Shown here piece by piece: positions 35,644-44,683 of a DNA stretch of 64,000 nucleotides. Below the pieces are notes generated by a model that searched no databases, was not told the origin of the DNA, and worked only from the letters and a program-made list of their open reading frames with translations. The stretch is from an uncultured Alphaproteobacteria bacterium (GTDB lineage: Bacteria > Pseudomonadota > Alphaproteobacteria > HIMB59 > GCA-002718135). Location of the stretch: the NCBI GenBank assembly GCA_902601455.1, contig CACKNC010000003.1, positions 31,505 to 95,504 of the forward strand, given 5' to 3'. A program made the position numbers and the translations under genes. The number at the start of each line of letters is the position of its first letter. Position 1 is the first letter of the stretch.

Positions 35644-36916
35644 AACAACTCTATTCTTATTTATATTGTTACAATCATGTGCTCCAGTAAATAATATTAC
35701 TCAAGATAACACAAGTAAAACTGAAGATATATTACAAAACAATAAAACAATTAAGCTGGAAAAAACAGAGGTAAAAAAAATATTAAATGAAAAAAAATCT
35801 CTTATTTTTTCAAATGAAAGCTTTAAAAAAAACGTTACGATTATTTTATCCAAGGAAGACAATCCTGAAACTGTTAACCAATTTATAAATATAGTCGAAC
35901 TTGTAGTTTATCAAAAAAAAATAGAAAATATTTCTTTTTCAATAAAAATTTATGAAGACTCACAACAACTAGATAAATATTTAAGTTCTCAAGATTTGAA
36001 TCAAAAAATTTTTATAGGACCGTTAAATTCATCAGATAGCAATTTGCTTGACAAATTTTGCTCTAATGATGTAATTTTTTTTTCATTTTCTTCTAATAAA
36101 GAATTAGCAAAAAATTGTGTATTTTTAATTAATTTTTTCCCTGAAAATGAGCTAAAAGCTGTCTTTAATCACTTTCCTAATAATTCTAAAATAGCACTTC
36201 TTTATCCGGAAAACGAATATGGTTTTGGAATAAATTCAATTATTGATAATATAGCAGATCAAAGCACTTCCATAATCGTCAATAGAGCCTCATATAATGA
36301 AGATTTGTCCAATGCTCCGGAAGCCATTAAAGAACTTGGTAAATATGAGTTAAGAAAATATGAACTTAATAGACAGAAACGAATTCTAGCTAACAAAAAG
36401 GATGAAGAATCAAAACAAAGACTAATTAAACTTGAGAGATTCCAAACTACAAACGATCTTAATTTCACACATGTTATAATTGCTGATTATGGATTAAGAT
36501 TACTTCAGGTTGCACCACTTCTACCATATTATGATATTGATCCAAATATTGTAAGGTTTGTGGGTACAGGAGCTTGGGACGATAAGGTATTTTATGATGA
36601 GCCAAGTTTAAATGGATCAATTTATCCAGGTATTGAATATATTAAAAGGGAGCAGTTAAACAATGATTATCAAGAATTATACAAAGAAAGATTGTTGAGG
36701 ACTTCAACCTTACCTTATGATCTTGTTGGACTAATTGATTATATGGTTAATAATAATTACACCCCATTAACTTTTTATCAAACAATTCAATCCGGCAAAA
36801 TTAAATTTGCTGGGATTGATGGTAATTTTTATTTTTTTAAAAACAGAATTGAGAGAGATCTGCAAATTTTACAAATTAAAAATGGAGATGTAAAAATAAT
36901 ATCAAAACAGAAATGA
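35624..36916 (+). CDS. LpoA/LppC-like penicillin-binding-protein activator lipoprotein
   Basis: This 430-residue lipoprotein has the signal sequence MYRPFSITTLFLFILLQSC with lipid-modified Cys19. The rest resembles a type I periplasmic-binding fold: KIALLYPENEYGFGINSI, THVIIADYGLRLLQVAPLLPYY, VRFVGTGAWDDKVFYDEPSLNGSI. LpoA activates PBP1a at the outer membrane; alphaproteobacterial LppC proteins are assumed to do similarly. Position next to rsmI supports the call. The 3' end overlaps convergent rdgB by 15 bases. Confidence 0.82.
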   Translation: MYRPFSITTLFLFILLQSCAPVNNITQDNTSKTEDILQNNKTIKLEKTEVKKILNEKKSLIFSNESFKKNVTIILSKEDNPETVNQFINIVELVVYQKKIENISFSIKIYEDSQQLDKYLSSQDLNQKIFIGPLNSSDSNLLDKFCSNDVIFFSFSSNKELAKNCVFLINFFPENELKAVFNHFPNNSKIALLYPENEYGFGINSIIDNIADQSTSIIVNRASYNEDLSNAPEAIKELGKYELRKYELNRQKRILANKKDEESKQRLIKLERFQTTNDLNFTHVIIADYGLRLLQVAPLLPYYDIDPNIVRFVGTGAWDDKVFYDEPSLNGSIYPGIEYIKREQLNNDYQELYKERLLRTSTLPYDLVGLIDYMVNNNYTPLTFYQTIQSGKIKFAGIDGNFYFFKNRIERDLQILQIKNGDVKIISKQK

Positions 36917-37480
36917 TTTCAGTTTATTTACTGCTATTTTTCTATGGCTAATTTTGTTTTTTTCTTCAATATTCATTTGTGCAAAGGTTTTGTTATGATT
37001 TTCAGGTATAAAAATAGGATCATATCCAAAGCCATTTACACCTTTTGGTTTTAAAGAAATTTTCCCATCTATTCTTCCCAAAAAAATAATATGATGATTT
37101 TCTTTTAGTGTTAAAGATATGGCTGTAGTAAAAAAAGCTTTATTATTTTTACTCTTAATTACTTTTGAAATAATATAGTCAAAAGCATCCTTTCTGTTTG
37201 AAAATTTTTCTAAAAATCTTTTAGATTTTATCCCTGGTTTATTGTTTAAGGCATCAACACAAAATCCAGAGTCATCTGCAAAACAAGGTAAATTAAATAT
37301 TTTGTAACCATACATTGATTTAATTTTAGCATTTGACGAAAATGATTTTCCATTTTCATTAGGATCTTTAACCTTACTAAAAGAGTTCAGGTTGTGAATT
37401 TTTATTTTATTGTGTTGAAATATTTTTTTTACTTCAATTATTTTTTTTTGATTATGTGAGAAAAATAAAATATCTTTCAA
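36902..37480 (-). CDS. rdgB: XTP/dITP diphosphatase (RdgB/HAM1)
   Basis: This 192-residue house-cleaning pyrophosphatase removes deaminated purine NTPs. The N-terminal ILFFSHNQKKIIEVKKIF corresponds to the usual TxNxxKxxE substrate motif (here SHNQKKIIE). FADDSGFCVDALNNKPGIKSKRF contains the metal-binding Asp pair, GFGYDPIFIPE is the base-recognition motif, and KNKISHRKIAVNKL is the typical C-terminus. It overlaps rph by four bases, and rph-rdgB is a common pairing near hrcA. Confidence 0.94.
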   Translation of the reverse strand: MKDILFFSHNQKKIIEVKKIFQHNKIKIHNLNSFSKVKDPNENGKSFSSNAKIKSMYGYKIFNLPCFADDSGFCVDALNNKPGIKSKRFLEKFSNRKDAFDYIISKVIKSKNNKAFFTTAISLTLKENHHIIFLGRIDGKISLKPKGVNGFGYDPIFIPENHNKTFAQMNIEEKNKISHRKIAVNKLKSFLF

Positions 37481-38193
37481 TTTTGTCCTATAATAAATTT
37501 TTGTTTAGATATGATTTGATTAACACCAATTTGTGCTAGTTTATATAGTTCTAGATATTGATCTGCGCTAAAGAAAAACTCTTCACCCGTAACTTGTATT
37601 TCTGATAATTTTTCATTATCACAAATAACAAAATTCGCATCAACTTGTGCAGCAGAATCCTCTTCATAATCTAGATCTAAACAAGGTTTGTTGTCAACAA
37701 TCCCAACAGAAATAGCGGCAACATAATTTTTAATAATTTTTTGTTGTATGTTATAATTTTTTTTCAACTTTTCAATTGCTAGATATAAAGCAACGAAACC
37801 CCCACTAATAGATGCTGTTCTTGTCCCCCCATCTGCTTGTAGTACATCGCAATCAATTTTTATTTGACGTTCACCGAGTTTTTCTAAATCAATAACAGAC
37901 CTGAGACTTCTTCCAATCAACCTTTGTATTTCCTGAGTTCTTCCACTTTGCTTACCTTTTGCCGCCTCTCTATCAATTCGAGTATTTGTGGATCTCGGTA
38001 ACATTCCATATTCTGCTGTAACCCAACCTTTACCAGAATTTCTAAGCCAAGGAGGGGTTTTTTCATCAATTGATGCTGTACACATAACATGTGTATTGCC
38101 AAACTTTACAATACATGAACCTTCTGCGTGAATATTAATATTTGTTTCAAATGTTATGTCTCTTAACTGGTTAAAATTTCTATCTTTTCTCAT
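37477..38193 (-). CDS. rph: Ribonuclease PH
   Basis: This 238-residue phosphorolytic exoribonuclease trims tRNA 3' ends. Recognisable segments are ADIKF-like opening NAEGSCIVKFGNTHVMCTA (here IHAEGSCIVKFGNTHVMC), WVTAEYGMLPRSTNTRIDREA, GRTQEIQRLIGRSLRSVID and the active-site CDVLQADGGTRTASISGG, with the phosphate-binding Arg residues visible. It is divergent from hrcA across about 50 bp, an arrangement widespread in Alphaproteobacteria. Confidence 0.97.
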   Translation of the reverse strand: MRKDRNFNQLRDITFETNINIHAEGSCIVKFGNTHVMCTASIDEKTPPWLRNSGKGWVTAEYGMLPRSTNTRIDREAAKGKQSGRTQEIQRLIGRSLRSVIDLEKLGERQIKIDCDVLQADGGTRTASISGGFVALYLAIEKLKKNYNIQQKIIKNYVAAISVGIVDNKPCLDLDYEEDSAAQVDANFVICDNEKLSEIQVTGEEFFFSADQYLELYKLAQIGVNQIISKQKFIIGQN

Positions 38194-38244
38194 TTATTAT
38201 ATCTAATAATTGAATTTTATTATTAATACACCAATATATTGCAT

Positions 38245-39291
38245 ATGAAGAACAATTTGTATTTGGAGCTAACAGATCGTACAAAGCAAATTTTTAAAAC
38301 AGTTGTAGAAAGTTATTTAGAAACAGGATCTCCATCGGGGTCAGAGACAGTTTTGAAAAGAGCCGGCTTAGATATTTCTTCAGCATCTGTGAGAAATATT
38401 CTATCAAATCTTCAAAAAGAAGGTTTGTTATTTTCTCCTCATACCTCTGCTGGTAGAGTTCCAACGGACAAAGGAATGAGGTTTTTTGTAGATGGATTAT
38501 TAGAGTTTGGGAGAATTTCTAAATCAGAAAAAGCCAATATTGAACAACTGAGTTCTTCAAAAAGTAAATCCTATCAAGAAGTCTTAGACGAGGCATCAAA
38601 GGCAATTTCGGGTTTATCAAATTATGCTGGAATAGTAATTGCTCCAAAGTATCAAAAAAACTTGAAACACCTTGAGTTTATTAGGCTTAATCAGTCTCAG
38701 ATTATGTCAATCTTAGCTTATGAAAATGGTGAAGTAGAAAATAGAATTATAGATGACGCAGGAAAATTTACAAATTCAGAGCTTCTTCAAACATCAAATT
38801 ATTTAAGTGATAAATTTAAAAACAAAAACATAAATCAAATAAAAAAAGTTATTCAAGACGATATTTCTTGTTCAAAAACAAGTTTAGAAGTAATTTCTAA
38901 TAAGCTGATAAAAAAAGGTATTGTTGAAATAGATCCAAAATTAAACAATCCTTATATTTTCTTACATGGGCAATCTAAACTTTTAGAAGATGAAATTATT
39001 TCTAATGATTTGGATCAAATAAGAGAGCTTTTTGATGAAATAGAAAAAAAAACGACCTTCATAGATATTCTTGAAAACGCTGGTAATGCAAAAGGAGTTC
39101 AAATCTTTATTGGTTCACAAAATTTTTTGTTTAAACACTCTGGTCTTTCTATGGTAATGGCCCCATATAAAAATAAGCAGCAAGAAATTGTAGGCGCAAT
39201 TGGGGTAGTTGGCCCAACAAGGTTAAATTATTCTAAGATTGTTCCTTTAGTTGATTATACATCAAAAATAATTGGAAAGGTTGTTAAATAA
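38245..39291 (+). CDS. hrcA: Heat-inducible transcription repressor HrcA
   Basis: The ATG at 38245 (MKNNLYLELTDRTKQIFK) gives 348 residues; a TTG two codons earlier is less likely. HrcA represses chaperone genes by binding CIRCE. The N-terminal winged helix is IFKTVVESYLETGSPSGSETVLKR...SASVRNILSNLQKEGLLFSPHTSAGRVPTDKGMRF, split here by a few residues. The C-terminal GAF-like part includes GAIGVVGPTRLNYSKIVPLVDYTS. No CIRCE inverted repeat is seen at any chaperone gene in this window. It overlaps grpE by one base. Confidence 0.95.
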   Translation: MKNNLYLELTDRTKQIFKTVVESYLETGSPSGSETVLKRAGLDISSASVRNILSNLQKEGLLFSPHTSAGRVPTDKGMRFFVDGLLEFGRISKSEKANIEQLSSSKSKSYQEVLDEASKAISGLSNYAGIVIAPKYQKNLKHLEFIRLNQSQIMSILAYENGEVENRIIDDAGKFTNSELLQTSNYLSDKFKNKNINQIKKVIQDDISCSKTSLEVISNKLIKKGIVEIDPKLNNPYIFLHGQSKLLEDEIISNDLDQIRELFDEIEKKTTFIDILENAGNAKGVQIFIGSQNFLFKHSGLSMVMAPYKNKQQEIVGAIGVVGPTRLNYSKIVPLVDYTSKIIGKVVK

Positions 39292-39989
39292 TGGAAAACA
39301 ATAAAGAAAAAAATGAAAAAGAAGTCAATAACGACAATGAATCTGAATTTACAAATGGTGTTGGGGAAGAAAATTTAGATAAAACCAACCAAAACAAAAA
39401 TGAGTATAATGAAGAATATCTAGAGGAACAAACAGAAGATAATGAAGAAACAGAAGAAGATATTCTAAAGGAAGAAATAAAGAAATTAAAAGAAGAAAAA
39501 ATTAGAGTTTTGGCTGAAATGGAAAACCTTCGCAAAAGATTTGATAGAGAAAAAGTTGACTCAATAAAATATGGTAGTGTTAATTTTGCGAGAGATATAT
39601 TATCTCCTGGCGATAATTTAGAAAGAGCTTTGTCAGCAATCAACCAAGAAGAAGAGCACCCACAATCAATTAAAAACTTAATTCAAGGACTTTTGATGGT
39701 TAAAAAAGAACTTTCAATGGCTCTAGAAAAAAATGGTATCACAAAGATTGACTCACTTAATAAAAAATTTGATCCAAATCTTCATCAGGCAATGATGGAA
39801 ATTGAAAATAATGATCTTGATGAAGGTGTCGTTGTTCAAGTAATTCAAACGGGATATATGATGCATGATAGATTGCTTAGACCCGCAATGGTTGGAGTGT
39901 CAAAAAAATCACAAAAAGTGAATGAAAAAGAAGATGAGAAGAATCCAAAAACCAATGATGAAGTGGTTGAAAAAGACAGCAAAAACTAA
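39291..39989 (+). CDS. grpE: Nucleotide exchange factor GrpE
   Basis: This 232-residue protein releases ADP from DnaK. The first ~65 residues are acidic and low in complexity (Glu/Asn-rich). A long coiled coil follows (EEDILKEEIKKLKEEKIRVLAEMENLRKRFDREK). The C-terminal beta domain carries KKFDPNLHQAMMEIENNDLDEGVVVQVIQTGYMMHDRLLRPAMVGV. A charged tail follows. It starts on the last base of hrcA, so the two are coupled, and it precedes dnaK by 116 bases containing a candidate heat-shock promoter. Confidence 0.96.
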   Translation: MENNKEKNEKEVNNDNESEFTNGVGEENLDKTNQNKNEYNEEYLEEQTEDNEETEEDILKEEIKKLKEEKIRVLAEMENLRKRFDREKVDSIKYGSVNFARDILSPGDNLERALSAINQEEEHPQSIKNLIQGLLMVKKELSMALEKNGITKIDSLNKKFDPNLHQAMMEIENNDLDEGVVVQVIQTGYMMHDRLLRPAMVGVSKKSQKVNEKEDEKNPKTNDEVVEKDSKN

Positions 39990-40024
39990 GAAAAAATTAT
40001 AAAAACAAATATTTAGGCTAACTT

Positions 40025-40053
40025 CTTGTATTTTTAAAGTTTCATACCATATT
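40025..40053 (+). promoter_or_regulatory. Candidate RpoH (heat-shock) promoter of dnaK
   Basis: CTTG at 40025-40028 is followed after 18 bases by CCATATT at 40047-40053, 52 bases before the dnaK start. It fits CTTGAAA-spacer-CCCCATNT type RpoH promoters. The same CTTG-N18-CCAT spacing occurs before hslV. Confidence 0.55.
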
Positions 40054-40105
40054 CTTTATAGCTCGTAAAAGGCAAAAAAATTAATCAAAATAGGACGACA
40101 TTATT

Positions 40106-42025
40106 ATGGCAAAAGTTATTGGAATAGATCTAGGCACCACAAATTCATGTGTTGCAGTAATGGACGGAAAAGAAGCAAAAGTTATTGAAAATTCAGAAGG
40201 TGCTAGAACAACCCCCTCAATGGTAGCATTCACAGAATCAAAAGAAAAACTCGTAGGCCAATCAGCTAAAAGACAAGCTGTTACAAATCCAGAAAATACT
40301 CTTTTTGCCATAAAAAGATTAATTGGAAGAAATTTTCAAGATAAAATAGTAAAAGATGATAGCGGCCTCGTTCCTTATAAAATAGTCAAAGGTGATAATG
40401 GTGATGCCTGGGTAGAGGCGCGAAGTGATAAATATAGCCCTAGTCAAATTAGTGCTTTTGTTTTACAAAAAATGAAAGAAACTGCTGAGAGCTATCTAGG
40501 AGAGACTGTTACACAAGCAGTTATTACAGTTCCAGCTTATTTTAATGATGCACAAAGACAGGCAACAAAAGACGCAGGTAAAATTGCTGGCTTAGAAGTT
40601 CTTAGAATTATTAACGAGCCAACAGCAGCAGCACTTGCTTATGGGCTTGATAAGAAAAAAACAGGAACTGTTGCTGTTTATGATTTAGGTGGTGGTACTT
40701 TTGATATTTCAATTTTAGAAATCGGAGATGGGGTATTTGAAGTTAAATCTACAAATGGTGATACACATTTAGGTGGAGAGGATTTTGATTTACAAATAAT
40801 TGATTATTTAGCTGATGAATTTAAAAAAGATAATGGCGTAGATCTTAGATCAGATAAACTTGCCCTTCAAAGACTAAAAGAAGCTGCAGAAAAAGCTAAA
40901 ATTGAGCTATCAAGCTCAACCGAGACAGAAGTGAACCTTCCATTTATTACTGCAGACCAAACTGGCCCAAAACATTTAACTATAAAATTATCAAGGGCAA
41001 AACTTGAGGCAATTGTAGGCGATCTCTTAAGTCAAAGTTTAAAACCTTGCGAACAAGCTCTTAAAGATGCTGGTTTGCAAGCAGCAGATATCGATGACGT
41101 CATTCTTGTTGGTGGTATGACTAGAATGCCTAAAGTAACAGAATTAGTTAAAAACTTTTTTGGTAAAGATCCTAACAAAGGTGTTAATCCCGATGAAGTT
41201 GTTGCTTCTGGCGCAGCTATACAAGGTGGTGTCTTACAGGGAGATGTTAAAGATGTGTTACTTTTAGATGTTACACCTTTATCTCTTGGTATTGAAACAT
41301 TGGGTGGGGTATTCACTCGTTTAATTGATAAAAATACAACAATCCCAACAAAGAAAAGTCAAGTTTTCTCAACAGCTGAAGACAATCAAAGCGCCGTAAC
41401 AATTCGAGTTTTTCAAGGTGAAAGAGAAATGGCAGCTGATAATAAACTATTAGGCCAGTTCGACTTAGTAGGTATTCCTCCTGCAGCAAGAGGCATGCCT
41501 CAAATTGAAGTTACATTTGATATCGATGCAAACGGTATTGTTAATGTGTCAGCAAAAGATAAATCTACTGGAAAAGAGCAACAAATCCGTATCCAAGCTT
41601 CTGGAGGTTTGTCGGATGATGAGATTGAAAGAATGGTTAAAGAAGCGGAAGAAAATGCTGAAGAAGATAAGAAAAAAAGAGAGGCCGTAGATACTAAAAA
41701 TCAAGCTGACAGTTTAATAAACGAAACAGAGAAAAACTTAAAAGAACATGGTGACAAGGTTCCCGAAGAAGATAAGAATAAAATTGCTGCTGATATTGAA
41801 GAACTTAAAAAAGTTAAAGACAGTGATGACATGGAGGCAATCAAAACAAAAACTGAGGCTTTAGTTCAGTCTTCAATGAAGTTAGGTGAAGCAATATACA
41901 AACAGGATCCCCAAGCTGGAGCTCCTCAACCTGACCCTTCTGGTGATGAGCCATCTTCTGATAAAAAAGATGAAAAGGTAGTTGATGCAGAATTCGAAGA
42001 AGTAGACGAAGACAAAAAAGACTAA
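40106..42025 (+). CDS. dnaK: Hsp70 chaperone DnaK
   Basis: This 639-residue Hsp70 has the N-terminal ATPase [17 protein letters not shown]. Also visible are [22 protein letters not shown], the [16 protein letters not shown] motif, and [13 protein letters not shown]. The interdomain linker [19 protein letters not shown], substrate-binding beta domain and helical lid follow. The C-terminal tail is acidic (EEVDEDKKD). It is preceded by AGGA at ~40092 and a candidate RpoH promoter. dnaJ follows after 32 bases. Confidence 0.99.
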   Translation: MAKVIGIDLGTTNSCVAVMDGKEAKVIENSEGARTTPSMVAFTESKEKLVGQSAKRQAVTNPENTLFAIKRLIGRNFQDKIVKDDSGLVPYKIVKGDNGDAWVEARSDKYSPSQISAFVLQKMKETAESYLGETVTQAVITVPAYFNDAQRQATKDAGKIAGLEVLRIINEPTAAALAYGLDKKKTGTVAVYDLGGGTFDISILEIGDGVFEVKSTNGDTHLGGEDFDLQIIDYLADEFKKDNGVDLRSDKLALQRLKEAAEKAKIELSSSTETEVNLPFITADQTGPKHLTIKLSRAKLEAIVGDLLSQSLKPCEQALKDAGLQAADIDDVILVGGMTRMPKVTELVKNFFGKDPNKGVNPDEVVASGAAIQGGVLQGDVKDVLLLDVTPLSLGIETLGGVFTRLIDKNTTIPTKKSQVFSTAEDNQSAVTIRVFQGEREMAADNKLLGQFDLVGIPPAARGMPQIEVTFDIDANGIVNVSAKDKSTGKEQQIRIQASGGLSDDEIERMVKEAEENAEEDKKKREAVDTKNQADSLINETEKNLKEHGDKVPEEDKNKIAADIEELKKVKDSDDMEAIKTKTEALVQSSMKLGEAIYKQDPQAGAPQPDPSGDEPSSDKKDEKVVDAEFEEVDEDKKD

Positions 42026-42057
42026 CCTTAATTAATATACCTTTTAAAGGGGCGTAA

Positions 42058-43182
42058 ATGGCTGATAAAGATTTTTACGAAATACTTGGTGTTCAAAAAA
42101 ATGCCAGCGATGATGAAATAAAAAAATCTTATCGTAAGCTTGCGATGAAATATCATCCGGACAGAAACAAAGATGATAAAGAATCTGAACGCAAATTTAA
42201 AGAAGTATCAGCGGCATACGAAGTTTTAAAAGACTCTGAGAAAAGATCTGCTTATGATCAATACGGTCATGATGCTTTTCGTCAAGGCGGCGGCGGTCAA
42301 GGCTTTGGAGATTTTGGTGGAGGTTTCTCTGATATATTTGAAGAATTTTTTGGCGGTGGTTTTGGTGGTCAATCAAGACAGCGAGGTCCACAAAGAGGAA
42401 ATGATCTTCGTTACAATATGTCAGTTTCTCTTCAAGAAGCATTTAATGGCAAGAAGTCTCAAATAAGAATCCCAAGTTATGATGGTTGCGATTTGTGTTC
42501 TGCAACTGGAAGTGCTGATAAATCTGGACCTAGTACATGTTCAACATGTGGTGGTCAGGGAAAGGTCAGATCTACACAAGGTTTTTTTTCTATCGAGCGA
42601 CCTTGCCCGACATGTGGAGGTGAAGGTTCTTCGATAAAAAACCCATGTTTGAAATGTAGTGGTACTGGACAAGTTAAAAAACAAAAAACTATTTCTGTGA
42701 CAATTCCTGCTGGCGTTGATACAGGTACTAGAATTCGTATATCGGGTGAGGGTGAGCCTGGACAAAGAGGAGCGGGTAATGGTGATTTATATATTTTTGT
42801 AGAAGTACAAAAAGATAAACTATTTGAGAGAGAAGAAGAAAATATTTTTTGTCAAATACCTATTTCAATTACTACAGCAATCCTCGGTGGTGATGTAGAA
42901 GTTCCGACTATTGAAGGAAAAAAAGCCAGATTGAATATTCCAGCGGGCACTCAATCTGAAACTCAGTTTCGTTTAAAGGGTAAGGGCATGAGTATTCTTC
43001 GTCAGACAAGAAGAGGAGATATGTACGTTGAGGCAAACGTTGAAATCCCAGTTAATTTAAATAGTAAGCAAAAAGCAATATTGCAAGAATTTGAAAAAGA
43101 AGGTGGCACCTCAAAAAAACACAGCCCAAAATCTCAAAGTTTCTTTTCTAAGTTAAAAGAAGTTTGGGAAGATTTAACTTAA
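42058..43182 (+). CDS. dnaJ: Hsp40 co-chaperone DnaJ
   Basis: This 374-residue type I J-protein has the J domain with HPD ([10 protein letters not shown]) in the first 70 residues. A Gly/Phe-rich stretch follows, then four zinc-binding repeats: [25 protein letters not shown] and CLKCSGTG. The first repeat has Ala in place of the usual Gly but keeps both Cys. The C-terminal client-binding domain includes [10 protein letters not shown] and [22 protein letters not shown]. It is downstream of dnaK with AAAGGGG as ribosome site. Confidence 0.98.
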   Translation: MADKDFYEILGVQKNASDDEIKKSYRKLAMKYHPDRNKDDKESERKFKEVSAAYEVLKDSEKRSAYDQYGHDAFRQGGGGQGFGDFGGGFSDIFEEFFGGGFGGQSRQRGPQRGNDLRYNMSVSLQEAFNGKKSQIRIPSYDGCDLCSATGSADKSGPSTCSTCGGQGKVRSTQGFFSIERPCPTCGGEGSSIKNPCLKCSGTGQVKKQKTISVTIPAGVDTGTRIRISGEGEPGQRGAGNGDLYIFVEVQKDKLFEREEENIFCQIPISITTAILGGDVEVPTIEGKKARLNIPAGTQSETQFRLKGKGMSILRQTRRGDMYVEANVEIPVNLNSKQKAILQEFEKEGGTSKKHSPKSQSFFSKLKEVWEDLT

Positions 43183-43221
43183 TTTCTTTTCAATCAAGCT
43201 CACCCAAAGTATAAGCATTTT

Positions 43222-44031
43222 ATGGCTAAAATTAAAATTGCAGTTGCAGGCTGTCTGGGCCGAATGGGTCAAGAATTATCTAAACAGATTGTTAAAAACA
43301 ATAAGTTAGAGTTTGTTGGTGGTTTTGAACATAAAAAACACAAAGACATAAATAAGCAATTTAAAAACGTTTCTGATATTGATTCAAATAAAATAATTGA
43401 CTCTAATCCAATTAATTCAATTAAGACAGCAAACGTTGTAATAGATTTTACTACACCACAATCTACTTTAGAGAATGTTAAAATAGCATCCCAGAATAAA
43501 ACAGCTGTTATTATTGGCACAACTGGAATGACTGAGTCTGAAAAAAAGAAAGTGAAAAGTTATGCTAAAAAAATCCCAATTCTTATGTCTTCAAATATGA
43601 GTCTTGGTGTAAATTTACTTTTTAATTTAGTTCAACAAACTGCACGCGCTTTAAATGATACAGATTATGACATCGAAATTGCAGAAACGCATCATAAACA
43701 TAAAATGGATGCGCCGTCTGGTACTGCTTTATCACTTGGTGAATATGCAGCAGAAGGAAGAAAAATTTCATTGAACAAATCAAAAGTTTTAGACCGGACA
43801 AAAAAGTTAACCAATAGAAAAAAAGGAGATATTGGTTTTTCAGTAACAAGAGGTGGGGAGATTGCTGGAGAACATACTGTTAGCTTTATTGGTGAAAATG
43901 ATAGGGTCGATTTAGTACATAAAGCAAACAACAGATCAATCTTTGTTAAGGGGGCTATTGATGCGGCTATATTTCTTAGCAAGAAAAAATCAGGTTTTTA
44001 TTCAATGAATGATTTATTATTTTCTAATTAA
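43222..44031 (+). CDS. dapB: 4-hydroxy-tetrahydrodipicolinate reductase
   Basis: This 269-residue NAD(P)H-dependent enzyme acts in lysine/meso-diaminopimelate synthesis. The nucleotide-binding motif is VAGCLGRMGQELS (Cys instead of the common Ala in GAxGRMG). VVIDFTTPQSTLENV and VIIGTTGMTESE follow, with the catalytic ETHHKHKMDAPSGTALSLGE and the Lys within it. The C-terminal AIFLSKKKSGFYSMNDLL is typical. The 3' end overlaps the convergent DUF2244 gene by four bases. The dnaJ-dapB adjacency is common in Alphaproteobacteria. Confidence 0.96.
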   Translation: MAKIKIAVAGCLGRMGQELSKQIVKNNKLEFVGGFEHKKHKDINKQFKNVSDIDSNKIIDSNPINSIKTANVVIDFTTPQSTLENVKIASQNKTAVIIGTTGMTESEKKKVKSYAKKIPILMSSNMSLGVNLLFNLVQQTARALNDTDYDIEIAETHHKHKMDAPSGTALSLGEYAAEGRKISLNKSKVLDRTKKLTNRKKGDIGFSVTRGGEIAGEHTVSFIGENDRVDLVHKANNRSIFVKGAIDAAIFLSKKKSGFYSMNDLLFSN

Positions 44032-44477
44032 GAATAAGAACTAATATTTTTTTTTATTTTCTCATACAAAGTTTCTTTTATATCTGCGTGCAAAAAGGAA
44101 GCAATCTCGGTTTCTTTGTTAGACTCTCTAATTAGAAGTTTTGATTGATTTTTAAATCTTGTAAAAAAAATTCGCGACCAATATGTATTATATTTTGAAG
44201 AGTGAAAAAGTTTCTCTCCTTTAAACTTATTAATTAATAATTCATTCTCATCAATTTTAACTTGATCTTTAATATTATTTTCTTTGAAGTAAAAACGGAT
44301 GAGGTAAACAATAAGAATATACTCCAGTCCAAGAAAGATTGATACTGGCCAAGCTCCTTGTGAAATAAGAAATATTGAAAATAGAGCACCCCACCCCAGT
44401 AATATAAGGCCTAAGATCAAAAAGACAGTTTTTGAACTACTTTGATATGGTACAATATTTTCATTCATTAAATTCAT
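44028..44477 (-). CDS. DUF2244 integral membrane protein
   Basis: This 149-residue protein has two adjacent transmembrane helices (VFLILGLILLGWGALFSIFLI and WPVSIFLGLEYILIVYLIRFYF). A cytosolic beta-rich tail carries VKIDENELLINKFKG and WSRIFFTRFKNQSKLLIRES. The GAWPVxxFLGLE turn is the DUF2244 signature. The function is unknown; in many Proteobacteria the family is found near cytochrome oxidase or cell-envelope genes, but no such neighbour is here. ATG at 44468 (MNENIVPY) is an alternative start. Confidence 0.8.
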   Translation of the reverse strand: MNLMNENIVPYQSSSKTVFLILGLILLGWGALFSIFLISQGAWPVSIFLGLEYILIVYLIRFYFKENNIKDQVKIDENELLINKFKGEKLFHSSKYNTYWSRIFFTRFKNQSKLLIRESNKETEIASFLHADIKETLYEKIKKNISSYS

Positions 44478-44555
44478 GTTGATCTAATAATATAAAAATG
44501 TAAACTTGATAAAGAGACATATTTGCGCATGCAAAAAACACAATAATTTTCTTTT

Positions 44556-44683
44556 TTAGCAATTAGGCGTTATGTTTAAACCATAGAAAATGGCTAAATT
44601 CCCTAGTTCCCTTGCTAATTTGTCAAGGAGGATATAAATGCGTCTTCGCAAAATACTAAATTAGTATTTTTAGAGGTGACTAG
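44556..44683 (+). promoter_or_regulatory. Structured leader of the pyruvate carboxylase gene
   Basis: In ~130 bases I see nested complementary segments TTAGC (44556-44560)/GCTAA (44593-44597) with an inner CAT/ATG pair. A hairpin CCTTG (44610-44614)/CAAGG (44624-44628) covers part of the strong Shine-Dalgarno AAGGAGG. A perfect nine-base hairpin AAAATACTA/TAGTATTTT (44650-44658/44662-44670) contains the stop codon of a tiny ORF. This organisation resembles leader-peptide or translational control. It matches no riboswitch I recognise. Confidence 0.45.
44638..44664 (+). CDS. Tiny leader ORF (8 codons) upstream of pyruvate carboxylase gene
   Basis: ATG at 44638 follows the best Shine-Dalgarno in the window (AAGGAGG, six-base spacing) and encodes MRLRKILN before TAG. 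It is out of frame with the carboxylase gene, whose ATG is 19 bases downstream of the stop. The stop codon begins the right arm of a hairpin that ends two bases before the carboxylase ribosome site (GAGG). The peptide has two Arg and one Lys in eight residues. A regulatory role by ribosome occupancy is inferred, and translation is unproven. Confidence 0.45.
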   Translation: MRLRKILN

